DNA of 64,000 nt from Lunularia cruciata. Lineage: Eukaryota; Streptophyta; Marchantiopsida; Lunulariales; Lunulariaceae. Position 1 is the first letter of the stretch, and every line of letters begins with the position of its first letter. The stretch lies in contig OX419759.1 of the NCBI GenBank assembly GCA_948567375.1, positions 2,953,303 through 3,017,302 of the forward strand, given 5' to 3'. Shown here in pieces: positions 52,157 to 63,125 of this stretch. The notes beneath the pieces are model-generated. The model did not search any database, had not been told where the DNA came from, and saw only the letters and a list, made by a program, of their open reading frames with translations. Both the position numbers and the translations under genes were made by a program.

Positions 52157-52168
52157 TGGTATCAGAGC
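52157..52168 (+). promoter_or_regulatory. Primer-binding site of 5a
   Basis: TGGTATCAGAGC, complementary to the 3' end of initiator-Met tRNA, 1 bp after the LTR. Confidence 0.9.
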
Positions 52169-52295
52169 GAGTGTTCTAGTCCAAGAGAGTGGATCACCCC
52201 TCTTGGAATAGCATGAACTACTGAAACTGAGTAATTTGAGGTGGAGAACATAGAGTAATTGCTAGACTTAGGAAGGACTTTAGAGAGCGGATGGG

Positions 52296-52517
52296 ATGGA
52301 TGCACCGGGAGGACAATTTCCCGCACCTAGCTTTCCATTCTCAAACCCATTCCACATCAAGGTTATGTACATCCAACGTGAGCAGATGAGAGTATCGTTA
52401 GTTTATCACTTTGGTGCGGAATTCATGGACAGAGTGATGAACTCACCAAACCCGGTGATTCTACCTGTAGTGATATATGACAGAGAGTGGGATTTGACGA
52501 TCTACATTCTATTATGA
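52296..52517 (+). CDS. Family 5 leader ORF 1 (73 codons)
   Basis: Intact frame opening MDAPGGQFPAPSFPFSNPFH. It then reads FHIKVMYIQREQMRVSLVYH, FGAEFMDRVM, NPVILPVVIY and ends LTIYILL. This is the clearest example of the leader pattern shared by families 2, 3 and 5. The N-terminal MD-x-PGG...NPF resembles MDGIYGPLNP of family 3. Leader ORF 2 starts 5 bp after its stop. Function unknown; it may be a separate small protein or an N-terminal gag module. Confidence 0.65.
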   Translation: MDAPGGQFPAPSFPFSNPFHIKVMYIQREQMRVSLVYHFGAEFMDRVMNSPNPVILPVVIYDREWDLTIYILL

Positions 52518-52521
52518 TAAT

Positions 52522-52725
52522 ATGGATATGAATGTCCCAAATCCTCTCCCTTTCAACACTCAAGTAGAAATCCGTTATGTAGTGAGGCCAAAATTGATGT
52601 TTAGAGATTTTGTGGTTAGGAATTTTGGTGAGGAGTATTATCAACAAGTGATAGCTTCTGAGGTCCCAATGGTAGTTCCGATAGTTCGTGCGCCCTCCAG
52701 AGTGATTATATTGACTCTGTATTGA
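52522..52725 (+). CDS. Family 5 leader ORF 2 (67 codons)
   Basis: MDMNVPNPLPFNTQVEIRYV, then FRDFVVRNFGEEYYQQVIAS, VPMVVPIVRA and an end in IILTLY. It appears to be a diverged tandem copy of leader ORF 1: the same NP-x-PF start, central FG-x-E, P-x-V-x-P-x-V block and hydrophobic C-terminus. Gag begins 34 bp after its stop. Intact. Confidence 0.62.
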   Translation: MDMNVPNPLPFNTQVEIRYVVRPKLMFRDFVVRNFGEEYYQQVIASEVPMVVPIVRAPSRVIILTLY

Positions 52726-52758
52726 AGTAGACGTTAGCAATTGGGTGTTGCAGGAACC

Positions 52759-53846
52759 ATGGATCCGTAGTTGCAAGAGCTGGTGCAAGGAATGCAAGGG
52801 ATGTTGAATGAATTTCGAGAGATTAAGATGACCATGGAGACATTGCAAAGTCAAGTGCAGATCCTCAGGAACGATCAAGCCATGCAAGAAGAAGAGCAGT
52901 CTCAAAACCCAGTACCTACGACTGAAGTACTTGGAGAGGCACCCGTGCCTATGAACCCTATCAACGATGAAGCCACATTGCTACTCCGGATGAAGAAGAC
53001 CTGCAACATCGAGCCTTACAAGGGGCAGCGTACGATGGGAGTAGTGGAGAATTGGATCTCGAGAATGAATTGATATTTCGATTGTTCTCAACAGAGATCA
53101 CAGAGCATGCTGCATGCGTGTTTGCATGTGGGTACTTGACCGATAAAGCCCTCACATGGTATGATGCTTGGGAACGATCCATGCTGGCAGAGAGAAGGGA
53201 GGTCACATGGACAACAATGCAAGAAGGACTGCTCAAGAATTTCCAATCGGTGGATTCAGTGCAGATGGCTCGACCCCGACTATGGGGATTGAGACAAAAG
53301 AATAGCGTACAAGAGTATGTGGAGGCATTTCTGGATCTACAAGTCGCAATTACCGACATGAGTCCAGCAGAGGCTCTCGACAAATTCAAACGAGGGTTGA
53401 AAGAGCGGATTTGCCAAGAAGTCATGGTGCAAAACCCTCGCACGGTATTTGAAGCTATTGCTTGTGCGCAGAGAATAGCCGGAGCATTAGGTGGAGGTGA
53501 AGAAGTAGTTCCACCTCAACATTATCGGGCAGAAATGCCACACATGGGTGGACCAGTACCGATGGAATTGGGCAACCTTCGATTCCGGGATCAAGGAGCA
53601 CGGCCGCTTCAAGGAGAGCGGGGACGGGTAGAAGAACAAAGAGATGGAGTCCCACAAGGAGAAGGGACTCGAGGAGAACAACGCCGTTGTTACAATTGTG
53701 GCCGTATTGGGCACATATCTACCAATTGTCGCACTCGTTTCCCTAGAGGCCCTCGGCCTTTGTACAGGCAATCTTTGAACAACATGGAGAGGCACATTGA
53801 AGAGGAGGAGGTGGAAACCACTTCGGAAAACAAAGATCGCCAGTAA
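52759..53846 (+). pseudogene. Family 5 gag
   Basis: ATG 52759, with an early TAG at codon 4 (Gln likely before). Coiled N-terminus LQELVQGMQGMLNEFREIKM, core entry VVENWISRMN, a frameshift near 53060-53075, then TDKALTWYDAWERSML, QEGLLKNFQSVDSVQMARPR, VQEYVEAFLDLQVAITDMSP and the zinc knuckle CYNCGRIGHISTNC. Ends at 53846. Confidence 0.88.
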
Positions 53847-53941
53847 ATGTACCTTGCGGCCTTATTGGCTCAATAAGGAAGCAGAGAAGCGAGGGAAGGA
53901 AGAAGAATAATGCACAAAGATCCCGAAAGGAAACCTCACAA

Positions 53942-55354
53942 TTGATTGTCGTGAATGGAATCCTAGAAGGTAATCAAGTGAGAGTATTAATAGATCCGAG
54001 AGCAACAGAGAATTTCTTGTCTCGCTCTATTGCAATAAGCTTGGGAATGGATCTAGAGAGAGATGGAAGTGAAGAAGTAGAGTTACCAAATGGGCAAACA
54101 GAGAGGATTGAATCATTACCTAGATGGATAACCCTCTCTGTAGGAGAGTATCAGGAAGCAATTGAGTGGAGAGTGATACAGTTAGCCCGTTATGATGCAA
54201 TTCTAGGCATGCCATGGATGGAGCAGTACAACCCAATGGTGGATTGGAGGAAGAAAGTAGTGCAAACCCACCAATGGTCAATCATTGGGGTTAAAGAAAA
54301 ATCACATAGGCAGAAACTGCCTCTATATGTCGTAGGGACGACAACTGTCTGTAAAACCGATAGATGTTATCTGGGTCTAATAAGAGAAGTCCAGAGTGCA
54401 CAACTCGCTGGACAAATTCCTAAGAAATTGAAGGATGTGGTGGATGAGTTTCAAGATGTCTTTCATGATGATCTACCCTCAGGATTACCACCTAAAAGGC
54501 GAGTAGATCACAAAATAGAGACACTCCCGGGGAAGACACCTCCTTGTAAGGCCCCATATCGCCTATCACCTCATGAATTGGAAGAGTGTAAGACTCAAGT
54601 TGAGGAGATGCTACAGAAAGGGTTCATCCAACCTAGCGTATCACCATATGGGGCCCCTGTCTTGTTTGTGAAGAAGAAGGATGGTACAATGCGCATGTGC
54701 ATTGACTATCGGGGTCTCAATCAGCAAACAGTGAAGAACAAATACCCCTTACCTTGCATGGATGACCTGTTTGATCAACTCCATGGAGCGAGGTACTTCA
54801 CCAAACTGGACTTGCGGAGGGTTTACAATCAAATCCGAATTGCAAAGGAGGATGTGTACAAAACTGCCTTTTGAACCAGGTATGGCCACTTTGAGTATCT
54901 TGTGATGCCTTTTGGCCTCACCAATGCGCCTGCCACTTTCATGAGCCTAATGAATGACATATTTCGTCCATACTTGGATAAGTCTGTTATCGTCTTCTTG
55001 GATGATATCTTAGTATATAGTAGCACGATGACAGAACACAAACAACATTTACGAGAGGTCCTCCAGATTCTAAGACAGAATCAATCATACGCCAAAATCT
55101 CAAAGTGTGAGTTTGGCAAGTCTGAAGTAGACTACTTAGGGCATAGAGTAAGTGCAGAGGGCATTCAAGTATTGATAGATAAAATAGAAGTCATTCAAAA
55201 ATGGAGTGCCCCAGAAGATCAGACTCAACTTAAGAGCTTCTTGGGGTTGACGGGGTTCTATCATAGATTTGTCAAGGACTTCTCCAAGGTTGCATAGCCT
55301 TTAACGGCACTACTTGGCAAGGGGAAGAAGTGGACATGTGGAACTGCACAAGAG
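53942..55354 (+). pseudogene. Family 5 protease and reverse transcriptase
   Basis: 310-codon frame to 54874. The protease loop reads [15 protein letters not shown], with DPR in place of DSG; the second half is [81 protein letters not shown] occurs after VYKTAF (54872-54874). Frame 54902-55297 has [30 protein letters not shown] (FLDD) and [15 protein letters not shown] follows FSKVA. Both stops fit C-to-T changes. Confidence 0.92.
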
Positions 55355-55800
55355 TTGGCCTTTCAAGAATTGAAGGCCGCCTTGCTACATGCACCAATCT
55401 TGAAGTGGTATGACCCAAAACGTCCAATCAAGTTGGCTACGGATGCATCAAGCGTAGCAATACGAGCAGTCCTACAACAAGAGTGGCATGACGGATGGCA
55501 TCCAATTGCATATTTCTCTCGAAAGTTGTTACCGGCAGAGCGCAACTACCACACCACAGAACGAGAAGAGCTGGCCATCGTTCTAGCAACCAAGCATTGG
55601 AAGCACTACCTGGGCGAGAAGGCATTTGTAGTAGAGACAGACCACAAACCTCTAGTCTACCTCAAGACGCAGAAGGATCTATCTCGTCGCCAAATTCGGT
55701 GGGCAGAGTGGCGACAACGCTTCAACATGACAATCACCTACGTGGAAGGTAAGAAGCAACTTGCAGATGCATTCACCCGCATGCCAATGGCCAACAACTT
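55355..55800 (+). pseudogene. Family 5 RNase H
   Basis: IKLATDASSVAIRAVLQQEW (Asp), PIAYFSRKLLPAERNYHTTE, REELAIVLATKHWKHYLGEK, VVETDHKPLVYLKTQKDLSR and GKKQLADAFTRMP. Part of a 473-codon frame open from 55355 to 56776. Confidence 0.92.
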
Positions 55801-57060
55801 GGCGACAGAGGTTAAGATTAACCTTGAATTCTGGCAAGAGATTCTAGCTGCTACAAAAACTGATCCACAGATTGTAGAAGCGCAATTGTCCAAAGGTGTC
55901 ACCAGCACCCAAGGACTCACCTTTTGGGAGGGCCGATTGTGGATCCCAAATGTCCCAGCATTATGCACCACCATTCTAGCGGAATGTCATGATTCGGCCA
56001 TTGCAGCTCATGTTGGAGTGGACAAGACCTTGGAGGCAGTCAAGCGCCATTACTATTGGCCCAAGATGAGCAACAACGTGATGGACTATGTGCGTAGCTG
56101 CCTACTTTATCAACAGAACAAAGCTTCTAATCAAGCTCCTGCAGGGCTCCTTCAACCTCTTCCCACTCCTACCCAACGTTGGGAACAAGTGAGTATGGAT
56201 CTCGTCTGTGAATTACCCAAGACCACCTCAGGGTTTGACTCCATTGTGGTCTTTGTGGACCGGCTCAGCAAAATGATTCATGTACGCCCTACCACCAAGG
56301 AGGTGACCACTCCACAACTAGCTCAACTATACTTAGATGCAGTCTTTGCTCACCATGGCTTGTCTAGAGTACTCATCACCAATAGAGGCACCCAATTCAC
56401 CAGTTTGTTTTGGCGAACACTCTTTGGTTTCTTCAAAACCAAGTTGGCCATGTCTACAGCTTACCACCCACAAACAGAGCGGGCTAACCGCACGATTGAA
56501 GACATGTTACGCAGTTTCACCTTAGAAGAGCAAGAGAGGTGGGACACCCTACTACCGTTGGTGGAATTCGCTTACAACAATTCAGTGAATGCCTCCACCC
56601 AGGTCACTCCGTTCTTCCTCATGTATGGTGAGCATCCCTTCACACCTTCTAGCTTGATGAAGATCCATCCAGTGACTACCAAGGTTGATGCAGTCAACAC
56701 ATTTGTTTCTAGAATCCAACAAGGTGTGGAGAGCGCCAAGCACAGGTTACAGATTGCACAAAATCAACAAAAGTAGTATGCTGATGCACACCGTAGGCAC
56801 ATGGAGTTCAATGTTGGGGATCAAGTATGGCTATCGACAACCAACCTCACATTAGTTGGATCTCGTAAGCTCAGACCTCGTTTTATTGGGCCTTTCTCGA
56901 TTCTTCGTCGCATCGGCGCTGTGGCCTATCACCTTGAGCTACCACCACACATGAAGATCCATCCCGTGTTCCATGTCTCCCTATTACGCAGATATGCTCC
57001 CCGATCAGGCCAAGGTACTTCCACACAGGACATTTGACCTTGTCCGACAGTCATTGATGG
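55801..57060 (+). pseudogene. Family 5 integrase
   Basis: Zinc region AECHDSAIAAHVGVDKTLEA with SCLLYQQNK (second Cys of CxxC is Tyr). Core SMDLVCELPKTTSG (first Asp), RVLITNRGTQFTS (second catalytic Asp replaced by Asn) and AYHPQTERANRTIEDMLR (Glu present, but the DGQT usually seen before TER is missing). C-terminal GPF-type module: [20 protein letters not shown] and [17 protein letters not shown] at 56774-56776, TGA near 57036. Catalytically dead as read. Confidence 0.92.
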
Positions 57061-57259
57061 CATAGAGGAATATGAAGTGGAGCGGATTCTCCAAAAGCGC
57101 ATGCGTGGTACTTGCCATCCGCGGGTGGAATATCTAGTACAATGGAAAGGTTACCCTCTCTATGAAGCAACCTGGGAACCCGCTACCAATTTGGCACATG
57201 CACCAGTGTTGGTGCAAGCATTTGAGCAACAATTGCACAACGAGGACGTTGCGTCTTAA
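57061..57259 (+). pseudogene. Family 5 chromodomain
   Basis: EEYEVERILQKRMRG, then VEYLVQWKGYPLYEATWEP, the signature of a chromodomain at the end of a chromovirus integrase. It would bind methylated histone tails and steer integration to heterochromatin. The aromatic W of QWKGY and of ATWEP are kept. Open to the TAA at 57257-57259. Confidence 0.93.
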
Positions 57260-57272
57260 AAGGAGGGAGGTC
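57258..57272 (+). promoter_or_regulatory. Polypurine tract of 5a
   Basis: AAAAGGAGGGAGGTC ends directly at the 3' LTR; primer site for plus-strand synthesis. Confidence 0.85.
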
Positions 57273-58011
57273 TGTAATACCAAGGGTTAGCCATATGATC
57301 TAGATGTGAAATTTGGTTTGGTAACATCTAGAATGATGTTATACAGGATGGTCAAAATAGATCAGATAGAAGTATCACCAAAAGAGTACTTCTACTAATA
57401 GTGCAGAAACCGAAATAGACTTGAGAACCTTAGAACCAATAGCTAGACATATGATTTAAAGGTGAGAATTGGTTTGGTAACATCTGGAAGGATGTTACAC
57501 ATGATGGACTAAACAGATCAGAAAGAGGTATCACCAAAAGGGGACTTCTACTAATAGAGTAGGAACCGAAATATGCCTGAAATCTTTGAAGGCAATTTTG
57601 GAGGCCTAAACGGATGAATTAGGCCTCCAAAATGTGCAGATTCCCCCCCCAACAGAGGAGAGGTTGGCCTTCCCTCCCCCCTGGTTTGTCTCGTCAAGAG
57701 CTTTCCAACGGTACCTTACTCATGTGATTCTGAGATTCTTACAAGAAGATTCCCTAAAAGATTCCTTCTGGTCAAAGCTCGTTTGACCAACCAGATAGGA
57801 CCTAGACCAGACAGGTCACCCATCCAAGTAAGTAATCCAAGGGTGGAGCTTGCTGACATGTCACCTATCTGTGTCCCTAATCCTATGGTGGAGCTTCCTT
57901 GGAGGAGATCCTCTTTGTCTATATAATAAAGAGAAGGTGCTCCCTTGGGGCATCGGAGGTTTGAGTGTGCAATCTGTGTTTTCTCTCTTCTCTTGTCCTC
58001 GGAGTATTACA
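57273..58011 (+). repeat. 3' LTR of copy 5a
   Basis: 739 bp, same ends and same internal 155-bp duplication as the 5' LTR; roughly 15 differences and a shorter C run. ATAGG follows. Confidence 0.93.
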
Positions 58012-58016
58012 ATAGG

Positions 58017-60126
58017 TGACCTTGACAAGTCATCCAAATAGATTTGTGGAGCAAATTAATCAAGAAAACAAGGAATCCCAATGTGAGATTTGACCTGTAT
58101 ATTGGGACCTTGATTAGTTCTAATGGGATTGAAGGCTTGACCTATGCAGGTTTGCTTTATTTGCAAGGTATGATATCTAATCATAGCTATAGGATTTTGG
58201 TTGATTTTAGAAGTTCAACAAATTGCATGTCTATGCAATTAGCAAAGGTATTATGTATTCCCATCAAGCTAGTAATTATAAGTAGATTGATGATGGTGGA
58301 TGGTACAAAGTGTTATGCATTTTTAACATCACATATTGTTACATTTAGGATTGGGAAGGAGTATTTGGAGTGTATGAGGTTGTAGTGGCATCTGTAAGCT
58401 ATGATGTCATTATGGGTTTGCCTTGACTTGAACTTCATAAGGTTCAATTTGATTGGACCCAATGACAATTTCAAGTACAACACCAAGGTTGTAGTGGCAT
58501 CTCTACATTATGATATCATTATGGGTTTGCCTTGACTTGAACTTCATAAGGTTCAATTTGATTGGACCCAATGACAATTTCAAGTACAACACCAAATTCT
58601 AATTAGGTTGTCTAGCACCTTGGAGTAAGAATAATTAGTCCCAAGATGAGAAGTTTGTCAATGAAGCAACCATAAAGTAAGATTTGGAGCAATCTAAGTC
58701 TATTTTCACTATGTGGATCAAGCTAATTGCACAAGGAGAATCTGAGGAGGGTTGGAAGTTTCATCAAGCAATGGTTGATCAAATAGTTCAAGAGTTTGTG
58801 AATATTTTTTTGGATGATCTACCAAAGGGATTACCCTTTGATTGTGGTATGCCTTTCAAGATTAAGTTATTACCAAGGAGTACTTTAGTGAGTAGACCAA
58901 TCTATTGACTCTCACCAAAGGAGTTGGAGGAGTTGCAAATAACACTTACGGAGATTTTGGAGAAGGATTTCATACAACATAGTATATCTTGTTGGGGAGC
59001 ATTGGTACTATTCATTCCAAAGAAGGATGGAGGATGCATCTATTGGAAAATCCACATTGATAGAGCAGATGTGCAAAAGAATATATTTTGCATAGGTACA
59101 AGATTTATGGGTATTTTGAATAGAGAGTTCAACCTTTTGGGCTTACTAATGCTCTAATAGTCTTCATGGATCAAATGCATTGGATGTTGGATGAACTATT
59201 GGATTTGTATGTGGTGGTGTTCTTGTATGGCACTTTAATTTATAGCAAGACATAAGCAACACAAAGGAATTCTTGCAAATCACATGTAAGAAGTCCTAAG
59301 ATGACTACATCAATGGAAGTTTTATTGCAAGAAGTTAAAGTGTACCTTTTGGTAGATGCAAAGTTACCTTCTTAGATCACAAGATCTCATCAAAAAGGAT
59401 CAGGATGGAAGAGGAGAAAATCAAGGCCATTACTGATTGGTCTATCCAAAGGATGCCATAAAAATCCAAGCATTTAATGGATTGGTAAGTTTTTACCAAT
59501 GGTTCATCCACTATTAAGCACACTTGGTAGCACCATTGACCAACCTCTTGGAGAACAACTCAAAATTTTAGTGGACTGCCAAGCATGAAAATTCATTCTA
59601 GAAGTTGAATCATATGGTGTCTTCAAGACCCATTCTTCAAACATATGATCCTCAACTACCTTGTGGGGTTGATTTTGATGCTTCTAACTTTTCCATTGGA
59701 GTTGTGTTATAGCAAGAATTCCTATATGGGTTCCATCCCATTACCTTTGTGTCTCACCAATTAAACACCACCAAAAAGAATTACTCTATATGAGATTGAG
59801 AAACAACTAGCAATGGTATATGCCATCAAGGTATAGAAGCATTATCTCTTGGGAAAACAAGTGATCATGTGAATCAATCACAAACCCTTGTTGCAAATAT
59901 TACATTTGAAACACATGAAGAGTCAACAACATCAATGTGAGGAACAACTCCAATTGTTTGACATCAAACTTGAGTGCAAATCCAATTGGTTCTATGTCAT
60001 CTCTAATGCTCTATCATGACAACCTAATTTGACTCTTCCTGTCATCATGGTGGCAATTACAATGGTGTCATTCGACTCCAAAGTCCAGATCAAGTTTAGG
60101 ATAGCTCTACAATAAGATCTCTATGA

Positions 60127-60127
<1 letters not shown>
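58017..60127 (+). pseudogene. Family 3 protease, RT, RNase H relics, copy 3c
   Basis: LISSNGIEGLTYAGLLYLQG and YRILVDFRSSTNCMSMQLAK (protease, DFR for DSG), [54 protein letters not shown] (RT), then a deletion that joins KDGG to WKIHIDRADVQKN, removing the first catalytic Asp region. RNase H fragments (VDFDASNFSIGV) lie near 59670. Many stops; an old copy. Confidence 0.8.
58382..58599 (+). repeat. 109-bp tandem duplication in copy 3c
   Basis: GTAGTGGCATCT...CAACACCAA at 58382-58490 is repeated at 58491-58599 with few differences; copy 3b has one unit (about 39930-40040). A local duplication after insertion. Confidence 0.85.
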
Positions 60128-60207
<80 letters not shown>

Positions 60208-60907
60208 CTACACAACATAAATCATTTTCAATATCATACACTATGGAAGCATAACTCACACATAAGTCATACATGAACTCTAAAGTGCCACAATGATGTA
60301 ATCAACTTGTTCACACAACTCGAATCACATCCAATCAAATCAATACTTGCTCTATCACTCAATAATCTACCAACAACTAGGTTTTGATTACAATCAAGCC
60401 TCACCTACTCTAGCTAAGATAATCTAGTGATACTTACCGACCTCTATCCACCATAGCCAAGAACTTGAAGGCTTAACATCAAAGAAGTGAGCTCTCTAGA
60501 GCTGCACTTTGAAAGCATACTCCTTGGACTTAAGCTAGGTCTGAAACCCTAATGATCCCATTGATGACACACCCAATGGTGCAAATAGTGCAAGTGATGG
60601 TGGGCTCCACCATGTAGTCAGTATAAATGAAATCTGATTGTCAAAATATGAAATATGAAATCTAAATATGGTGGGGCCCAAATATGAAATCTGATTGTCA
60701 AAATGTAGTCCATGAGTAATTGCCAAAATACCTCTAATCATTATCACTACTAGTCTAGTGTCCAAGCAATCTAGATGCAACACTGCAAATGGCATGACAA
60801 CTATCACGCATATATACATTGACACACAACATACATCATTGTTAACATCATACACTATAGAAACACAACACACAACATAAGTCATACATGAACTCTAATA
60901 TGCCATA
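60128..60907 (-). repeat. Family 1 3' end of 1c: repeats b-a-b
   Basis: b1 60800-60907, a2 60293-60799, b2 60128-60292 (expanded by the TA run). Repeat a here has an internal duplication of AAATATGAAATCTGATTGTC (about 60630-60700). The third copy with the same b-a-b order. Confidence 0.78.
60130..60205. repeat. (TA)38 microsatellite
   Basis: Uninterrupted TA dinucleotide run of 76 bp at the very end of repeat b2 of copy 1c, apparently expanded from the short ATGTATATA word present in other b repeats. Confidence 0.95.
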
Positions 60908-61099
60908 ATTTCCACTTAGTTGGCGGTTAGGTCCCTCTAACTGCATATAGCCATCTACTCCAAGTATATGGTATATCTTATCATGGGCAAAGATCAAGAG
61001 GCCAAGTGCTATCAAGCCTCATTGTTAGTCATCTATTTGCAATCTATAGCATATAAAGGATGAACTAGCTATAAGTCAAGTACATCTAGGACATAACCA
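60908..61099 (-). other. Family 1 3' spacer, copy 1c
   Basis: Matches the non-coding spacer of 1a and 1b; the purine tract is decayed (CTAAGTGGAAAT in place of CTAGGGCGGCAAT). Confidence 0.5.
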
Positions 61100-61408
61100 C
61101 TATCCTTGAGGAACCACCATGAGAGGAGGAGTCAAACATACCATATGCCATCCTTTTGAATAGCTATTACACACCAACATAGTAGTAGCTCCACCAAAAG
61201 AGCCACATAACATACATCGCAAGCCTACACGTACAAGTGCCAAACTTGGGTCCATAGTACCATCAATGTTCAGGAGATGGCATGGTGCATAATTGTGCAC
61301 ATGATCCTTCCAAAAAACACCATCATGTCCTTCTAATACAAGGACTCTAGATGGTAAAACCTCGTGCACTCTCAAGATAGTGTGGCATGTAGAAACATCA
61401 AGTGTCAT
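61100..61408 (-). pseudogene. PHD finger and integrase tail, copy 1c
   Basis: ILRVHEVLPSRVLVLEGHDG, HVHNYAPCHLLNIDG, then LRCMLCG, MLVCNSYSKGWHMVC and PPLMVVPQG. First Cys pair, His and following Cys are kept; the second pair is altered to CNSY; a TAG precedes the last WLCP. Same domain as in 1a and 1b. Confidence 0.8.
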
Positions 61409-62565
61409 TGATGTTGTCTACTATGGATATACATAGTCACATGGATGAAATTGCCGGATTGAGAGTCTATATCCTCTTCCTCAAAAAATAGCACAACATA
61501 AGGTATCCTTATGTTGAGCAATCACCAAGTTCTCAAAGGCCATTGGCATCACTCTCCAAAGATATTTGCCCTTTAAGAACATGCACTCACCCATATGTTT
61601 GGATCATCCAAGTCCAAAACTACAATAACATCTTGACAAATGGCTGTAGGTAAATCTAGATCTTGTCCATAGAGTAGAAACTAAGGATAGAAGGAGGCTT
61701 ATTGGCTAAACCAATAGCCCATGGCCAACCAAGGTAATTGGAGATCCCAATCTCCTAAGTGGCCTCTTTGCATGCTATACTTCCGCAATCCTCTCTTCAT
61801 CACTTGAACCACTCTCTCTGCTAAGCCATTTGCCTTAGGTGGTATGGGGGAGGTAGTATGATGATCAATCAAAGCCTTATCACATAGGACCTGAAACTCT
61901 TCCATGAACTTTGTACCCTGATCAATCAAAACCTCAACTGGTGCACCAAAATGACTAAGCCGTCCCTTCACTAGACTTGTCACGAAGTGCCACCAACTCA
62001 ATTCACTTGGAGAAGTGCTCCACCATCACCAAAACATACCAATGATGTCTCATAGTCAATGGTAAAGGTCCAACAAAGTTTGGCAAACTCTAGCGGTAAC
62101 CCAATCCCATGATAGGTAATAGATGCAATTGTGGCATATGAGCACTACATGATGCTCTAACTTGGTCACAAACCACACATCTAGCAACAAACTACTATAC
62201 ATCAATCTACATACCGTGCCACCAATAATGACTCTAGAGTAAGCTATAGTATGTTTTACTCCAATATGTTTTAACTCCTCTTGAGCATGATGGGCCAACT
62301 GTGGTTGAGAAAATGGAAGTGGACTACTTGCACTCTACCATCTTTACACAAAGAAGGTGTCTACCCTCCAATCTAAACCACTTGGCTTGCTGAAGAACAC
62401 GGTCTCTCTCCTTGGCCTTAACTATGCCACCCATAACACTAGTGTGAAGATAGTCCATCATTAAGACATCATCATAAAAATCTCCTTAAACTATACCATT
62501 GTCTCCACTCTTTGGATATGTGACCTCAATAATTCCTCCTAGATGCACTAAGAGAGATATCACTA
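61409..62565 (-). pseudogene. Family 1 integrase, copy 1c
   Basis: Decayed. Readable on the minus strand: MAHHAQEELKHIGVKHT (zinc His), CFVTKLEHH-like Cys region shifted, LSHFGAPVEVLIDQGTKFME (second Asp in LIDQGTKF), PPKANGLAERVVQVMKRGLR (Glu region changed to Lys), LGDWDLQLPWLAMGYWFSQ. Several deletions. Confidence 0.78.
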
Positions 62566-63125
62566 AAGCCTCTAAAATATACATAAAAAAGCAAATGCAT
62601 GCCAACCTTGCACCATCTCCTCATCTCTCTCACCACGCCAACATGCTCTGGTTTGATCTTGTTGGTTGGGACATAAGTTTCTACTCAACCCATATGCATC
62701 ATGGTTCACCACTCTGGGTGTATGTATAATTGTGAAATCATACTCTTGTAAAATCAAAGTCCATCATGCAAGCTTCCCTAAAAGCTTGTCGGACTTCATC
62801 AACCACTTCAATGGCTGATAATTAGTGATAAGAGTAAAGGGGTTACCAAATAGGTAACATAAAAAATGTGCTACTGCCCATATTGCTACTAACCACTTTC
62901 TCTCATATGAACTATACTTCACCTCTTCTGAATTGTTGGAGCAACTAGCATAGGCCACCATAAACTCCTTCTCCTCATCATCATGTAAGATGAGCATTGC
63001 TCCAGGCCCTAAAATACTCAATCAATGTGAACCTAAAATGGTTATTTTATGATTAGTCTCCTCAAAATAGAGGTAGATGTTAACCGCTCCTTGAGCTCTA
63101 CAAAAGTTCTCTCTTGCTCATCTCT
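62566..63125 (-). pseudogene. Family 1 RNase H, copy 1c
   Basis: MSILGPGAMLILHDDEEKEF, ASCSNNSEEVKYSSYERKWL, YLFGNPFTLITNYQPLKWLM (TNY for TDH) and VVNHDAYGLSRN. Active-site residues altered. Confidence 0.8.

Larger units (their letters stand above)
51417..58011 (+). mobile_element. Family 5 chromovirus, nearly complete (copy 5a)
   Basis: 6,595 bp with two 739-bp LTRs, 5-bp duplication ATAGG, perfect initiator-Met primer site, two leader ORFs, gag, one pol region (protease, RT, RNase H, integrase, chromodomain) and a purine tract. LTRs are about 98% identical by eye. Only a handful of stops and one gag frameshift separate it from intact, but active-site changes in protease and integrase suggest it is dead. 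Confidence 0.93.
50029..60127 (+). mobile_element. Old family 3 element (copy 3c), split by 5a and cut by 1c
   Basis: Starts with a shortened LTR (50029-50326) and primer site TTGGTATTAGAG. It carries decayed leader ORF and gag to 51416, resumes at 58017 with the protease region and runs on through RT, RNase H and the integrase start to about 60127, where copy 1c interrupts. It is much more diverged than 3b, with many stops and indels. Insertion 5a left an ATAGG duplication (51412-51416 and 58012-58016). Confidence 0.85.

Noticed and set aside
60130-60205. (TA)38 run as an origin or regulatory site
   Set aside because: It is an expansion of a short TATATA word inside repeat b; a plain microsatellite explains it.
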